64,000 nt of DNA. Origin: Saccharicrinis aurantiacus. GTDB lineage: Bacteria > Bacteroidota > Bacteroidia > Bacteroidales > Marinilabiliaceae. Within the stretch, counting starts at the first letter, position 1, and every line of letters starts with the position of its first letter. Below the pieces are notes generated by a model. It did not search any database, was not told the origin of the DNA, and saw only the letters and a program-made list of their open reading frames with translations. The position numbers were made by a program, and so were the translations under genes. Below are positions 44,191 to 52,967 of the stretch, piece after piece. The stretch covers positions 1-64,000 of the forward strand of contig NZ_LYBV02000032.1 in assembly GCF_001660705.2 (NCBI RefSeq), given 5' to 3'.

Positions 44191-45360
44191 CTAATATTTA
44201 AACTTACCGAATTCACTTTCGATAGTTAATTCAGTTTTTTCGCTTGCCTCAACTCTACCCACAATTTGTGCATCGATATTGAAAGACTCGCTTATTTTAA
44301 TAATGTCTTCTGCAATTTCTTGAGGAACATAAATCTCCATACGGTGTCCCATATTGAACACTTTATACATTTCGTCCCAAGCTGTACCCGATTGTTCTTG
44401 AATTGTTTTAAACAATGGAGGAACTGGGAATAAGTTATCTTTTATAACATGTACATTCTCTACAAAGTGAAGCACTTTTGTTTGTGCGCCACCAGAACAA
44501 TGCACCATTCCGCTGATTTGAGAACGATGTGCATCTAAAATTTTCTTAATTACCGGAGCATAAGTACGTGTTGCAGATAAAACTAATTTACCGGCATCAA
44601 TATCTACGCCTTCAACAGCATCCGTTAATTTTAATCCGCCCGAGTAAACCAAATCAGAAGGAACTGAAGGATCGAAACTCTCAGGGTATTTATCGGCTAA
44701 ATATTTAGCAAATACATCGTGACGAGCAGAAGTTAATCCGTTACTTCCCATACCGCCGTTGTACTCTTTTTCGTAGCTAGCCGTACCTGAAGATGAAAGA
44801 CCAACAATTACATCTCCCGCTTTAATGTTATGATTTGAGATTACCTCATCGCGCTTCATACGGCAAGTAACCGTTGAATCAACAATAATGGTACGCACTA
44901 AATCACCCACATCAGCAGTTTCGCCGCCTGTTCCATGAATAGAAATACCCATTTCGCGTAGCTCAGCCAGTAACTCCTCAGTACCATTAATAATAGCTGA
45001 AATTACCTCACCTGGCACTAAATTTTTATTTCTACCGATGGTTGATGAAACTAAGATACTGTCGGTAGCACCAACACATAATAAATCATCAAGGTTCATG
45101 ATAAGGGCATCTTGAGCAATACCTTTCCAAACAGAAATATCTCCTGTTTCTTTCCAATATAAATAGGCCAAAGAAGATTTTGTACCAGCACCATCAGCGT
45201 GCATGATATTACAATATGCTTCATCACCGCCCAAAATATCAGGTATAATTTTACAAAATGCTTTTGGATATAAGCCTTTATCAATGTTTTTTATTGCGTT
45301 ATGAACATCCTCTTTAGATGCCGAAACGCCTCTCTGATTGTATCTTGAATCTGAACTCAC
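44191..45360 (-). CDS. purM: AIR synthase-family protein (phosphoribosylformylglycinamidine cyclo-ligase)
   Basis: 389 aa from a GTG at 45360; a TTG at 45390 would add 10 residues. PurM-type ATP-dependent cyclo-ligase of purine synthesis: SASKEDVHNAIKN, HADGAGTKSSLAY, DDLLCVGATDS, TGGETADVGDLV, and GMGSNGLTSARH. This is the Bacteroidota-specific branch sometimes annotated AIR synthase-related. It heads the run with prfA and pyrF, so purine, pyrimidine and translation functions share a transcript. Its upstream region contains the 40-bp array. Confidence 0.88.
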   Translation of the reverse strand: MSSDSRYNQRGVSASKEDVHNAIKNIDKGLYPKAFCKIIPDILGGDEAYCNIMHADGAGTKSSLAYLYWKETGDISVWKGIAQDALIMNLDDLLCVGATDSILVSSTIGRNKNLVPGEVISAIINGTEELLAELREMGISIHGTGGETADVGDLVRTIIVDSTVTCRMKRDEVISNHNIKAGDVIVGLSSSGTASYEKEYNGGMGSNGLTSARHDVFAKYLADKYPESFDPSVPSDLVYSGGLKLTDAVEGVDIDAGKLVLSATRTYAPVIKKILDAHRSQISGMVHCSGGAQTKVLHFVENVHVIKDNLFPVPPLFKTIQEQSGTAWDEMYKVFNMGHRMEIYVPQEIAEDIIKISESFNIDAQIVGRVEASEKTELTIESEFGKFKY

Positions 45361-45390
45361 AAATTTTTCTTTAAGAAATTCGGAGGACAA

Positions 45391-45832
45391 AAGTAATACA
45401 AATTACTTAGAAAAATGAAGTTTATGGTTTAAAAGCTTTCGTAAAACCATTCTTAAACAAGCATAGCATGAGTAAAAAATCAATGGTAAACACTCAAAAA
45501 TGATTTCAATTGATTTTAAGCTGTTTTGGCGTGGCAAAGTGCCAAAGCTCATTTAAGACTTAGGCAGTGAATGGCAGTTTGCCAAAGCTTATTTAAAACC
45601 TAGGCACGTAATGGCAAAGCGCCAAAGCTAATTTAAGACTTAAGCAGCGAATGGCATTTTGCCAAAGCTCAACCAAAACTTAAGTAGCCAATGGCAAGAT
45701 GCCAACGCTCGAAAAAAACCTAGGCAAGCTTTGGCAACACGTAAACGACTTCAACAATAAGCATAAATTTAAACGGTACCTTATCAAAGGTAAAAATCTA
45801 CAATGTCAAAGATATATAGATTTACCCCAACC
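45391..45832. other. Intergenic region with hairpin array
   Basis: About 440 bp between purM and the PorE-like gene, both on the minus strand. No coding. The main content is the 40-bp array (45533-45740). 45391-45532 must hold the purM promoter, but no clear TAnnTTTG was found. 45741-45832 shows nothing specific, and I see no classical terminator for the PorE-like gene. Confidence 0.6.
45533..45742. repeat. 40-bp tandem array of GGCA-N3-TGCC hairpins
   Basis: Units start at 45533, 45573, 45613, 45653, 45693 and, partial, 45733: exactly 40 bp apart. Each begins with a short palindrome GGCA-N3-TGCC (arms kept in four of five full units, CGCC in one) whose central three bases differ (AAG, GTT, AAG, TTT, AGA). 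AAAGCT and an ACTTAGGCA-like word follow. The spacers differ but are constant in length. Not CRISPR and not coding. Confidence 0.9.
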
Positions 45833-47389
45833 TTAGTTTACCTTCTGAAGGGGCTTTTCCATTACTATATTGTATTCGAAGCTTTTATCATTCACTTCTC
45901 CACTGGTAGAAAACTTCACCTTTTTATTAAGATATCCTTCCGCTGCAACTAAGAACACATAATCGGTATTTGGTTTTAGTTTTACCTTAAACTTCCCATC
46001 CGATGGTGATTTTACTTTCATAGTAGTACCATCACTTCCAATCAATCGCAGATAAGAACCTGTTACTATTTCCTCGTTATTATTGGTAATTAAACCGGTA
46101 AGATAAAAGTTTAATTTAGGTAAAACGAAACTATATATATTATCAATCCCTTTTGTACTGCCTCGCGAAGACGAAAATAATCCTACTTCATCCTTCCCTT
46201 GAAATACGATGCCAAAATCATCGCCAATACTATTTATTGGTTCACCCATATTGGTAACATCCCAGTTACCCTCTTCATTTAATTCTGCTTTAAATAAATC
46301 TAAACCACCGAATCCAATATGTGTATCTGAACTAAAGTACAAAATGCCATCCTTACGGATAAAAGGAAACATTTCGTTACCCGGAGTATTTATTGCCGAT
46401 CCCATATTTATAGGTTCACCCCATTGTCCTTCTCCTGCTTTTTCAGCTTTCCAAATATCCTTACCTCCATAACCACCTTCCATATCGCTAACAAAGTATA
46501 AGGTTTCTCCATCAGCAGAAAGAGCAGGATGTGCAATTACAGTACTATCGAGCAAAGTACTATCCAAGGCCAGACTTGCGTTAATTGGTTCGCCCCACTG
46601 CCCTCCTTGTCGCTTACACGAAACAACCTCGGCCCCTGTGGGTTTTTCATTGTCGAATTTACACCTGGTAAAAAACAGCTCTTTGCCATCGTGAGAAACA
46701 AATGGAGAACCATCGTCGAATTTAGGATTATTGATGGGCTCCTCAAATGGAGCCGGATCTTCCCACGCCCCTTTGGCATTCTTCTTAGAATAAAAGATAC
46801 TTGAGGTACCCTGACCGGTAATTCTATTTTTACGCTTACTTTTTCCCTCTACACGCATAGAGGCGAAAACCACGTAATCAAACTCTGTACCTGCATAAGT
46901 AGGAGAATAATCGCTGTATTTACTGTTTAAATCTTTTTCCTTAGCTATAATGTATCGATTGGGTTGTGGTTCTTTTTGCAGCATCATGCACGATGCTAAA
47001 CCACGTTGTGCTCTAATATCAGCAGGCACCTTCTCTAAATATTCTTCATACTCAGGTATTGCCTTATCAAGCTTACCGGCTTTACGGTAACTTTCGGCCA
47101 TGTAAAATTGAGCCTCACGTTCTGGGTACTCGTAACGAACCGCTTTTGAGTAGGCTGATGCGGCCTTCAAAGGTTTATTGGTTATACGATAACTCTCGCC
47201 CATATACCAGGCATATTCACCTTTATAGTATCTGTTTTTCTCTTTTGCATAAGCTTTTTTGTATAACTCAGCAGCACGAGTATATTCACCAATAGAAAAC
47301 GACTTTTTGGCTTGAGTAAGTTTCTTACTTCCAGAACATGCACCTACTAGCACAGCAATAATCAGAAAGAATATATTTATATAACGCAT
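45833..47389 (-). CDS. PorE-like lipoprotein: TPR, PD40 propeller and regulatory-like domain
   Basis: 518 aa. Lipoprotein signal, Cys18 (VGACSGS). TPR region (20-140), then six or so PD40/WD40-like blades (about 150-420; repeated DGSPFVSHDGKELFF and GYGGKDIWKAE-type segments), and a carboxypeptidase-regulatory/CNA-like beta domain (about 425-515). This is the order of the type IX secretion component PorE but without its C-terminal OmpA domain, so peptidoglycan anchoring is missing. It may be a PorE paralogue. Monocistronic. Confidence 0.82.
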   Translation of the reverse strand: MRYINIFFLIIAVLVGACSGSKKLTQAKKSFSIGEYTRAAELYKKAYAKEKNRYYKGEYAWYMGESYRITNKPLKAASAYSKAVRYEYPEREAQFYMAESYRKAGKLDKAIPEYEEYLEKVPADIRAQRGLASCMMLQKEPQPNRYIIAKEKDLNSKYSDYSPTYAGTEFDYVVFASMRVEGKSKRKNRITGQGTSSIFYSKKNAKGAWEDPAPFEEPINNPKFDDGSPFVSHDGKELFFTRCKFDNEKPTGAEVVSCKRQGGQWGEPINASLALDSTLLDSTVIAHPALSADGETLYFVSDMEGGYGGKDIWKAEKAGEGQWGEPINMGSAINTPGNEMFPFIRKDGILYFSSDTHIGFGGLDLFKAELNEEGNWDVTNMGEPINSIGDDFGIVFQGKDEVGLFSSSRGSTKGIDNIYSFVLPKLNFYLTGLITNNNEEIVTGSYLRLIGSDGTTMKVKSPSDGKFKVKLKPNTDYVFLVAAEGYLNKKVKFSTSGEVNDKSFEYNIVMEKPLQKVN

Positions 47390-47571
47390 TAAAGTAAATC
47401 TAAGATCTTAAATGACTTGTAAAAATAGATAAAATTACCTCAATAAAAACGTAAGATTCAAGTCTAATATTGTACGCGAGCAATAAAACACAAATTATAG
47501 TGCTATCCCATACTAGAAACCAACACATATTATACTCCGCTCACTAATAAATAAACTTTAAAACATAAAAA

Positions 47572-47594
47572 AAGGGTCGCAAATTGCGACCCTT
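47572..47594 (-). terminator. Terminator of glnN
   Basis: Stem AAGGGTCGC (47572-47580) with GCGACCCTT (47586-47594), loop AAATT; A run to the left gives a U tract on the minus strand. Confidence 0.85.
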
Positions 47595-47615
47595 ATATCT
47601 GAAGTATTCTGAATA

Positions 47616-49805
47616 CTATAAGTTGAATAAAATCTCACGATATTTTGGCAATGGCCACATTTCATCGTCAACGATTAATTCTAATTTATCAACATGATAA
47701 CGAATTTGATCTAAGAAAGGACGAACTTTTTCATCGTAAGCATAAGCTTTATCTAAACCTTCTTCGATTTTATTACACTCTTTACGAGCTTCGATCATTT
47801 CTCCTCTCATCTTCTTAATTGCAGAAGTATGTGAAGAAATAGCTTTAATTAACTCTAAACGACTTCCTGCAAGAGCTTCAAACTCATCAGCAGGGAAAAG
47901 ATCTTTAAGACCTTGTACATTCTGAATTAACTTAGTTTGATAAGCTACTGCAGTTGGTACAATATGGTTGATTGCTAAATCACCTAATACACGCGCTTCA
48001 ATTTGAATTTTGTAAGTAAACTTCTCTAATTCAACTTCAACACGAGCCTCAAGCTCTTTCTCACTCATAATACCACCGTCAACTAATACTTTTTTAGATG
48101 GAGCATCAAGGTAAGTACTTAATGATTGTGGTACACTTGTAATGTTAGTTAAACCTCTTTTTTCAGCTTCAACTTTCCACTCATCAGAGTAACCATCACC
48201 ATTAAAACGAATTGGTTCGAAAGCAATAATCATCTTCTTAAGAACTTGGAAGATAGCTTCGTCTTTCTTAACACCTGACTCAATAATAGCGTCAACAGCT
48301 ACTTTAAACTCTTTTAATTCAGCTGCAACAGCTGCACTTAACATTGTTGTAGATACAGCTGCATTAGAAGCAGAACCTACAGCACGGAACTCAAAACGGT
48401 TTCCTGTAAATGCAAACGGTGAAGTACGGTTACGGTCTGTATTATCTAAGATAATTTCAGGAATACGTCCGATACCTAATTTAAGAGCTGTTTTCTCATC
48501 CGGAGTCATTTTGTGATCTGGTACCTCAGCTACAATTTTATCTAACATTGCAGAAACTTCTGTTCCTAAGAATGCAGAGATAATTGCTGGAGGAGCCTCG
48601 TTAGCACCTAAACGGTGGCTATTAGAAGCTGTTAATATAGATGCACGTAATAAATCTTGGTTTTTATATACAGCCATTAATGTGTTAACCACAAAAGTTA
48701 AGAACTGTAAGTTTCCTTTAGGATTTTTACCAGGAGCTAATAAAACTACACCTGTATCAGTACCTAAAGACCAGTTGTTATGCTTTCCAGAACCGTTGAT
48801 TCCTGCATATGGCTTCTCGTGGAATAAAACACGGAATTTATGGTGACGCGCAACACGCTTCATCACATCCATGATTAACTGGTTATGGTCATTACCTAAG
48901 TTAGCCTCTTCGTAAATTGGAGCAAGCTCGAATTGTGAAGGAGCCACCTCGTTATGACGAGTTTTAATAGGCATACCTAACTTATGCGCTTCAACTTCTA
49001 ACTCAATCATGAATTTAGATACACGCTCTGGAATAGAACCAAAGTAGTGGTCATCTAATTGTTGGTCTTTAGAAGAAGAGTGTCCCATTAAAGTACGACC
49101 TGTTAAAGCGATATCAGGACGAGCTTGATAAAGAGCCTCATCAATTAAGAAATACTCTTGCTCCCAACCCATGTTGGTATGTACTTTTGTTACATTTTTA
49201 TCAAAATATTGACAAACTGCAGTTGCAGCCTCATCAACAGCAGCTAGTGCTTTTAATAAAGGAGTTTTATAATCTAATGCCTCACCTGTATATGAAATAA
49301 ATACAGTAGGAATACATAATGTAGTACCTACGATAAATGCTGGTGAAGAAGTATCCCAAGCTGTATAACCACGAGCTTCGAATGTTTGACGAATACCACC
49401 ATTAGGGAAAGAAGAAGCATCAGGCTCTTGCTGTGCTAATAATTTTCCTGAAAAGTTTTCGATGATAGAACCATCATCACCATAATCGATAAAACCATCA
49501 TGCTTTTCAGCAGTTCCATCAGTTAATGGTTGAAACCAGTGAGTATAGTGTGTTGCACCATTTTCAATAGCCCAAGCTTTCATACCTGAAGCAATACCAT
49601 CGGCTTGCTTACGGTCAATTGTACCACCTTTTTGGCTTGCAGATTGAACTGCTTGGAAAGCATCTCCTGAAAGGTACTTTCTCATTGTATCCTTGTTGAA
49701 TACATTTTGCCCGTAATAATCAGTTACCTTATTTGATGGTAACGTTACTTCTTTAGCTGATCTAGAAAGAAGCTCTGATAATGCTTGAAATCTTAATGTT
49801 GCCAT
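47616..49805 (-). CDS. glnN: Glutamine synthetase type III
   Basis: 729 aa, the large GSIII form typical of Bacteroidota. ATP-dependent ammonia assimilation into glutamine. GSIII N-terminal domain, then the catalytic domain with the metal and substrate motifs (WEQEYFLID, KTRHNEVAPSQFELAPIYE, HEKPYAGINGSGKHNNWSL, RNRTSPFAFTGNRFEFRAVGS). The adenylylation site of GSI is absent, so control is transcriptional or by small molecules. -7 element TATTTTTG at 49854-49847; a long dyad lies 240 bp upstream. Confidence 0.97.
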   Translation of the reverse strand: MATLRFQALSELLSRSAKEVTLPSNKVTDYYGQNVFNKDTMRKYLSGDAFQAVQSASQKGGTIDRKQADGIASGMKAWAIENGATHYTHWFQPLTDGTAEKHDGFIDYGDDGSIIENFSGKLLAQQEPDASSFPNGGIRQTFEARGYTAWDTSSPAFIVGTTLCIPTVFISYTGEALDYKTPLLKALAAVDEAATAVCQYFDKNVTKVHTNMGWEQEYFLIDEALYQARPDIALTGRTLMGHSSSKDQQLDDHYFGSIPERVSKFMIELEVEAHKLGMPIKTRHNEVAPSQFELAPIYEEANLGNDHNQLIMDVMKRVARHHKFRVLFHEKPYAGINGSGKHNNWSLGTDTGVVLLAPGKNPKGNLQFLTFVVNTLMAVYKNQDLLRASILTASNSHRLGANEAPPAIISAFLGTEVSAMLDKIVAEVPDHKMTPDEKTALKLGIGRIPEIILDNTDRNRTSPFAFTGNRFEFRAVGSASNAAVSTTMLSAAVAAELKEFKVAVDAIIESGVKKDEAIFQVLKKMIIAFEPIRFNGDGYSDEWKVEAEKRGLTNITSVPQSLSTYLDAPSKKVLVDGGIMSEKELEARVEVELEKFTYKIQIEARVLGDLAINHIVPTAVAYQTKLIQNVQGLKDLFPADEFEALAGSRLELIKAISSHTSAIKKMRGEMIEARKECNKIEEGLDKAYAYDEKVRPFLDQIRYHVDKLELIVDDEMWPLPKYREILFNL

Positions 49806-49846
49806 AATCCTTTATAATAATTAAGTTTTTCTTCGAGTTAGCGAAG

Positions 49847-49854
49847 CAAAAATA
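49847..49854 (-). promoter_or_regulatory. -7 promoter element of glnN
   Basis: Minus strand TATTTTTG, about 41 bp before the ATG at 49805. No convincing -33 partner. Confidence 0.45.
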
Positions 49855-50037
49855 TATAATTTCAATTTAAAACCTCGAAAAAATGCTTTTTTTTTCAAAA
49901 AAGTGAGGACTTTAACAAAAATAAAGACATTTTTAAGCCAAATACACCCTATTTATTAACACTTCCTTAATTATTTTTTAATTTCAATCGGATCTAAGTA
50001 CAAAAAAACACGGAGCCCAAAATATTTTAACACTTTC

Positions 50038-50077
50038 AAAGCTCATTTACTTACAAATTGTAAGTAAAGTGAACTTT
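50038..50077. repeat. Near-perfect 40-bp dyad
   Basis: Inner arms TTTACTTACAA (50046-50056) and TTGTAAGTAAA (50058-50068) are perfect inverted copies around a single base. Outside them AAAGCTCA and its partner TGAACTTT continue the symmetry with one gap and one mismatch. Too symmetric for chance. With a one-base centre it suits a dimeric protein; as RNA the loop would be AAATT and, on the plus strand, TTTTATTTG follows. About 190 bp upstream of the glnN -7 element. Confidence 0.75.
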
Positions 50078-50110
50078 TATTTGTTTATTCTAGCTGTATA
50101 AAACAAAAAA

Positions 50111-50138
50111 TAGGCTGAATAAAGAATTATTCAGCCTA
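50111..50138 (-). terminator. Terminator of the M20 dipeptidase gene
   Basis: Perfect 12-bp stem TAGGCTGAATAA (50111-50122) with TTATTCAGCCTA (50127-50138), loop AGAA; A run at 50105-50110 gives a U tract on the minus strand. Confidence 0.85.
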
Positions 50139-50159
50139 CTTATTAACAAAATATAAGTT

Positions 50160-51530
50160 TTACTTAGATAAGTCTGCAAACTCTTTATAAAAGTATGGAA
50201 TAGCTTCGATACCTGTATAAAATTGCTCTAAAGGATAATTCTCATTTGGAGAGTGAATAGCATCCGACTCTAAACCAAAGCCCATTAAAACAGTTTTTAC
50301 ACCTAATATTTTTTCAAACTCAGATATAATTGGAATTGATCCTCCACTACGAACAGGAACTGGCTTGCGACTGTATACCTTTTCATAGGCTCGCTCTGCT
50401 GCCTGATAGGCCGGCAAGTCAATAGGACAAACATAACCTTGACCTCCGTGTAAGGATGTTACTTTTACTTTTACACAATCAGGCGCAATGCTTTCGAAAT
50501 GCTTCTTAAACAACTCAGCTATTTTTTCATGATCTTGATTTGGCACTAAACGTGATGAAATTTTAGCGTAAGCTTTTGATGGTAGCACAGTTTTTGCACC
50601 TTCGCCAGTATAGCCACCCCATATACCACAAACATCAAATGATGGACGAATTCCGGTATGCTCGCTTGGTGTATACCCAGCTTCACCCAATAAGGCATCT
50701 ACCCCAATAGCGCTTTTATACACTTCTGGATCGAATGGTGCTTGTGCCATTTTTTTACGTTCGGCATCTGAAACCTCAATCACATCATCGTAAAAACCAG
50801 GTATAGTTATATGACCATTCTCGTCGGTCATTTGAGCAATTAACTTAGTAAGTTCGTTAATTGGATTCGCAACTGCTCCTCCAAATAAACCAGAGTGCAA
50901 ATCTCTATTAGGACCTGTTACTTCAACCTCCCAATAAGCCAAGCCACGCAGACCGGTGGTAATTGATGGAATACCTGGCGCTATCATAGAGGTATCTGAA
51001 ACCAAAATCACATCACTCTTCAACATTTCTTTATGTGCCTCGCAAAAAGCAGGTAAATTCACAGAACCCACTTCCTCCTCACCTTCGATAAGGAATTTTA
51101 CATTGCAAGGCAGCTGATTGGTTTTAACCATAAACTCAAAAGCCTTTGCATGCATAAAACTTTGTCCTTTATCATCATCCGCACCACGAGCTATTATTTT
51201 ACCATCTTTAATAATCGGTTCAAACGGATCGCTTTCCCATAAATCAATCGGATCAACAGGCATCACATCCATATGAGCATAAACCAAAACTGTTGGTAAT
51301 TTCTCATCAATTATTTTTTCGCCATAGGTAATTGGATTACCTGGCGTTTCAAAAATCTTTGCTTTATCAGCACCACCCTCTAATAGAATTTTCTTCCATT
51401 GCTCAGCACATTTGTACATATCAGGCTTATGACTTTCGATACTACTAATAGATGGAATTCGAATTAATTCAAATAACTCATCTAAAAATCGTTGCTTATT
51501 ATCGCTTATGTATGTTTTTAACCCTTCCAT
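50160..51530 (-). CDS. M20-family dipeptidase
   Basis: 456 aa from the ATG at 51530 (MEGLKTYISDNK); an ATG nine codons upstream is less typical. Di-zinc peptidase: YAHMDVMPVD (first His and Asp), GADDDKGQ (bridging Asp), EGEEEVGS (catalytic Glu and ligand), SDTSMIAPG and the late HSPNE, all present. A lid/dimerisation domain (about 195-360) interrupts the catalytic domain, as in PepV/CPG2/carnosinase relatives. Cytoplasmic, cleaving dipeptides. Single gene. Confidence 0.93.
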   Translation of the reverse strand: MEGLKTYISDNKQRFLDELFELIRIPSISSIESHKPDMYKCAEQWKKILLEGGADKAKIFETPGNPITYGEKIIDEKLPTVLVYAHMDVMPVDPIDLWESDPFEPIIKDGKIIARGADDDKGQSFMHAKAFEFMVKTNQLPCNVKFLIEGEEEVGSVNLPAFCEAHKEMLKSDVILVSDTSMIAPGIPSITTGLRGLAYWEVEVTGPNRDLHSGLFGGAVANPINELTKLIAQMTDENGHITIPGFYDDVIEVSDAERKKMAQAPFDPEVYKSAIGVDALLGEAGYTPSEHTGIRPSFDVCGIWGGYTGEGAKTVLPSKAYAKISSRLVPNQDHEKIAELFKKHFESIAPDCVKVKVTSLHGGQGYVCPIDLPAYQAAERAYEKVYSRKPVPVRSGGSIPIISEFEKILGVKTVLMGFGLESDAIHSPNENYPLEQFYTGIEAIPYFYKEFADLSK

Positions 51531-51728
51531 AATAATTGTATTTTTTACCTTATCCATGCATTGTTATATCATAATAATAAGGTAACGATTAAATTTAGTG
51601 CAATGTAGAGAAGCAAAAGAGCTGAAAGAATGAGCATTGTCAAGTATCTATAAAAATAGATCGCCAGAATTTAGATAATAGGCATTAAAAATTCGCCGCA
51701 ACATGAATTATCACAAAATTAGGCACGA

Positions 51729-52229
51729 CTATTTATAATTAATCACAAAATTTCGTTGCGTATCTCTACCTGGAGATTTCTTTTCATTAAAAGGACTAGT
51801 GCGTTTTAAATAATCAATGATATCAAAAACATTATCGGCATTAGCCATTTTACTATGCATTAAATAGCTGCCCGCAACCGTTCCAGTTCTGCCCACACCA
51901 CCAACACAATGGAAATAAACGGGCTTGTTTTCAACTAAACTGCCATCTATTATTTCGGCAATCTCACGCATGGTTTCAATAGTAGGTGTTGAGGCATCTT
52001 CAACTGGCTTTCTGTACATTTTAGCCTCTGATGAATTAAAGTGTGCATCGTACCTAAAGTTAGGCGATCCATCTTTTTGTGTTTCATCTTCTTCAGTCAG
52101 GTTTACAAAGGTTTTTATACCAAGTGCTAATAAAGCATCTAATTCTTCTTGTGTTTTAGGATATTTACCTGCCAATAATTTACCGGGTATAATCCAATAA
52201 CTATGCTCAAAAGGCAATACATTACTCAT
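51729..52229 (-). CDS. Dual-specificity-type protein phosphatase
   Basis: 166 aa from the ATG at 52229; the longer frame begins at TTG. Cysteine-based phosphatase with the P-loop HCVGGVGRTGT (Cys108, Arg114) and a preceding general-acid region (about 74-80). Short, single-domain, cytoplasmic. The KYPKTQEELDALLALGIKTFVNL segment matches cyclin-dependent-kinase-inhibitor-3-like/dual-specificity relatives. The substrate (phosphoprotein, inositol or nucleotide) is unknown. Next to DUF3109 on the same strand but after a terminator. Confidence 0.88.
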   Translation of the reverse strand: MSNVLPFEHSYWIIPGKLLAGKYPKTQEELDALLALGIKTFVNLTEEDETQKDGSPNFRYDAHFNSSEAKMYRKPVEDASTPTIETMREIAEIIDGSLVENKPVYFHCVGGVGRTGTVAGSYLMHSKMANADNVFDIIDYLKRTSPFNEKKSPGRDTQRNFVINYK

Positions 52230-52275
52230 ACCATCACATTTTAAAATTTTACTCTGATAAAGATATACCAAACAA

Positions 52276-52304
52276 AAAAAGGAATGATTAAATCATTCCT
52301 TTTT
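52276..52304 (-). terminator. Terminator overlapping the end of the DUF3109 gene
   Basis: Perfect 14-bp stem AAAAAGGAATGATT (52276-52289) with AATCATTCCTTTTT (52291-52304) around one base (functional loop several bases). It includes the last codons and the stop of the DUF3109 gene and ends with a U tract on the minus strand. Confidence 0.8.
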
Positions 52305-52869
52305 CTTTTAAATATTCTTCTGAAGCTTCCATTTCTTTATAGAACTCTTCTCCGTATTTTCTGATAAGAGGTTCTTTCAGGAATCGATATACCGAAACTC
52401 CCTTCTTCTCTCCCAACTCGATAGCATCTTTGCAAATTGGCCAAACATCATAATTTAATGCTTCGCCTTGCGATAACTTTTTAGTACGAATTGGATATAG
52501 ATGACAAGAAATTGGTTTACGGAAATTTACCTTACCTTCTTTCCAGGCCATCTCTATAGCACAATGTATTCCACCTTTCTCATCAAAGTAAGTATACACG
52601 CACTCTTTACCATTTACTATAGGCGTTACCAATTCATCTTCAAAGTCGATTACCGAAGTACCTTCTTCTTCAATTACCTGAATTGATTCTTCAGAAAGTA
52701 AATCTTTAATTTTAGGATAAATTTCTTCAATAATATCAGCTTCCTCTTTTTCAAGTGGCGCACCTGAATCACCTTCAACACAGCAAATGCCATGACACTT
52801 GGCTATATTACAGATGAACTTCTTTTCGAATAGGTCGAGGCTTAATATTTTATCTTCGATTTGAATCAT
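52288..52869 (-). CDS. DUF3109 family cysteine-rich protein
   Basis: 193 aa, cytoplasmic. Cys20, Cys25, Cys29 and Cys30 at the N-terminus, with further cysteines at NGKECVY, HCAIE, SCHLYPIR and WPICKD: a metal-binding cluster pattern like the YkgJ/DUF3109 zinc/iron-sulfur family. Function unknown. The stop codon lies inside a terminator stem. It follows gpmI after 98 bp and its own hairpin. Confidence 0.85.
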   Translation of the reverse strand: MIQIEDKILSLDLFEKKFICNIAKCHGICCVEGDSGAPLEKEEADIIEEIYPKIKDLLSEESIQVIEEEGTSVIDFEDELVTPIVNGKECVYTYFDEKGGIHCAIEMAWKEGKVNFRKPISCHLYPIRTKKLSQGEALNYDVWPICKDAIELGEKKGVSVYRFLKEPLIRKYGEEFYKEMEASEEYLKEKGMI

Positions 52870-52904
52870 GTGAAATAAGTATAAAGGTTATAGTATAAAG
52901 ACAA

Positions 52905-52941
52905 AAGACTGATCTGCAACACAAAGAAGCAAATCAGTCTT
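52905..52941 (-). terminator. Terminator of gpmI
   Basis: AAGACTGAT (52905-52913) with ATCAGTCTT (52933-52941); T-rich after it on the minus strand. Next to it is a 14-bp direct duplication (52943-52956 and 52957-52970, ATACTTATGTCTT plus one base) whose second copy includes the gpmI stop codon. Confidence 0.7.
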
Positions 52942-52967
52942 AATACTTATGTCTTGATACTTATGTC

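Larger units (their letters stand above)
49855..50159. other. Intergenic region between glnN and the M20 gene
   Basis: About 305 bp, AT-rich, no gene. Contains a near-perfect 40-bp dyad (50038-50077) and the terminator of the M20 gene (50111-50138), listed separately. Nothing else recognised. Confidence 0.6.

Noticed and set aside
46209-46804. Several 80-91-aa ORFs inside the PorE-like gene
   Set aside because: They overlap one another and the real gene, whose domain structure is continuous.
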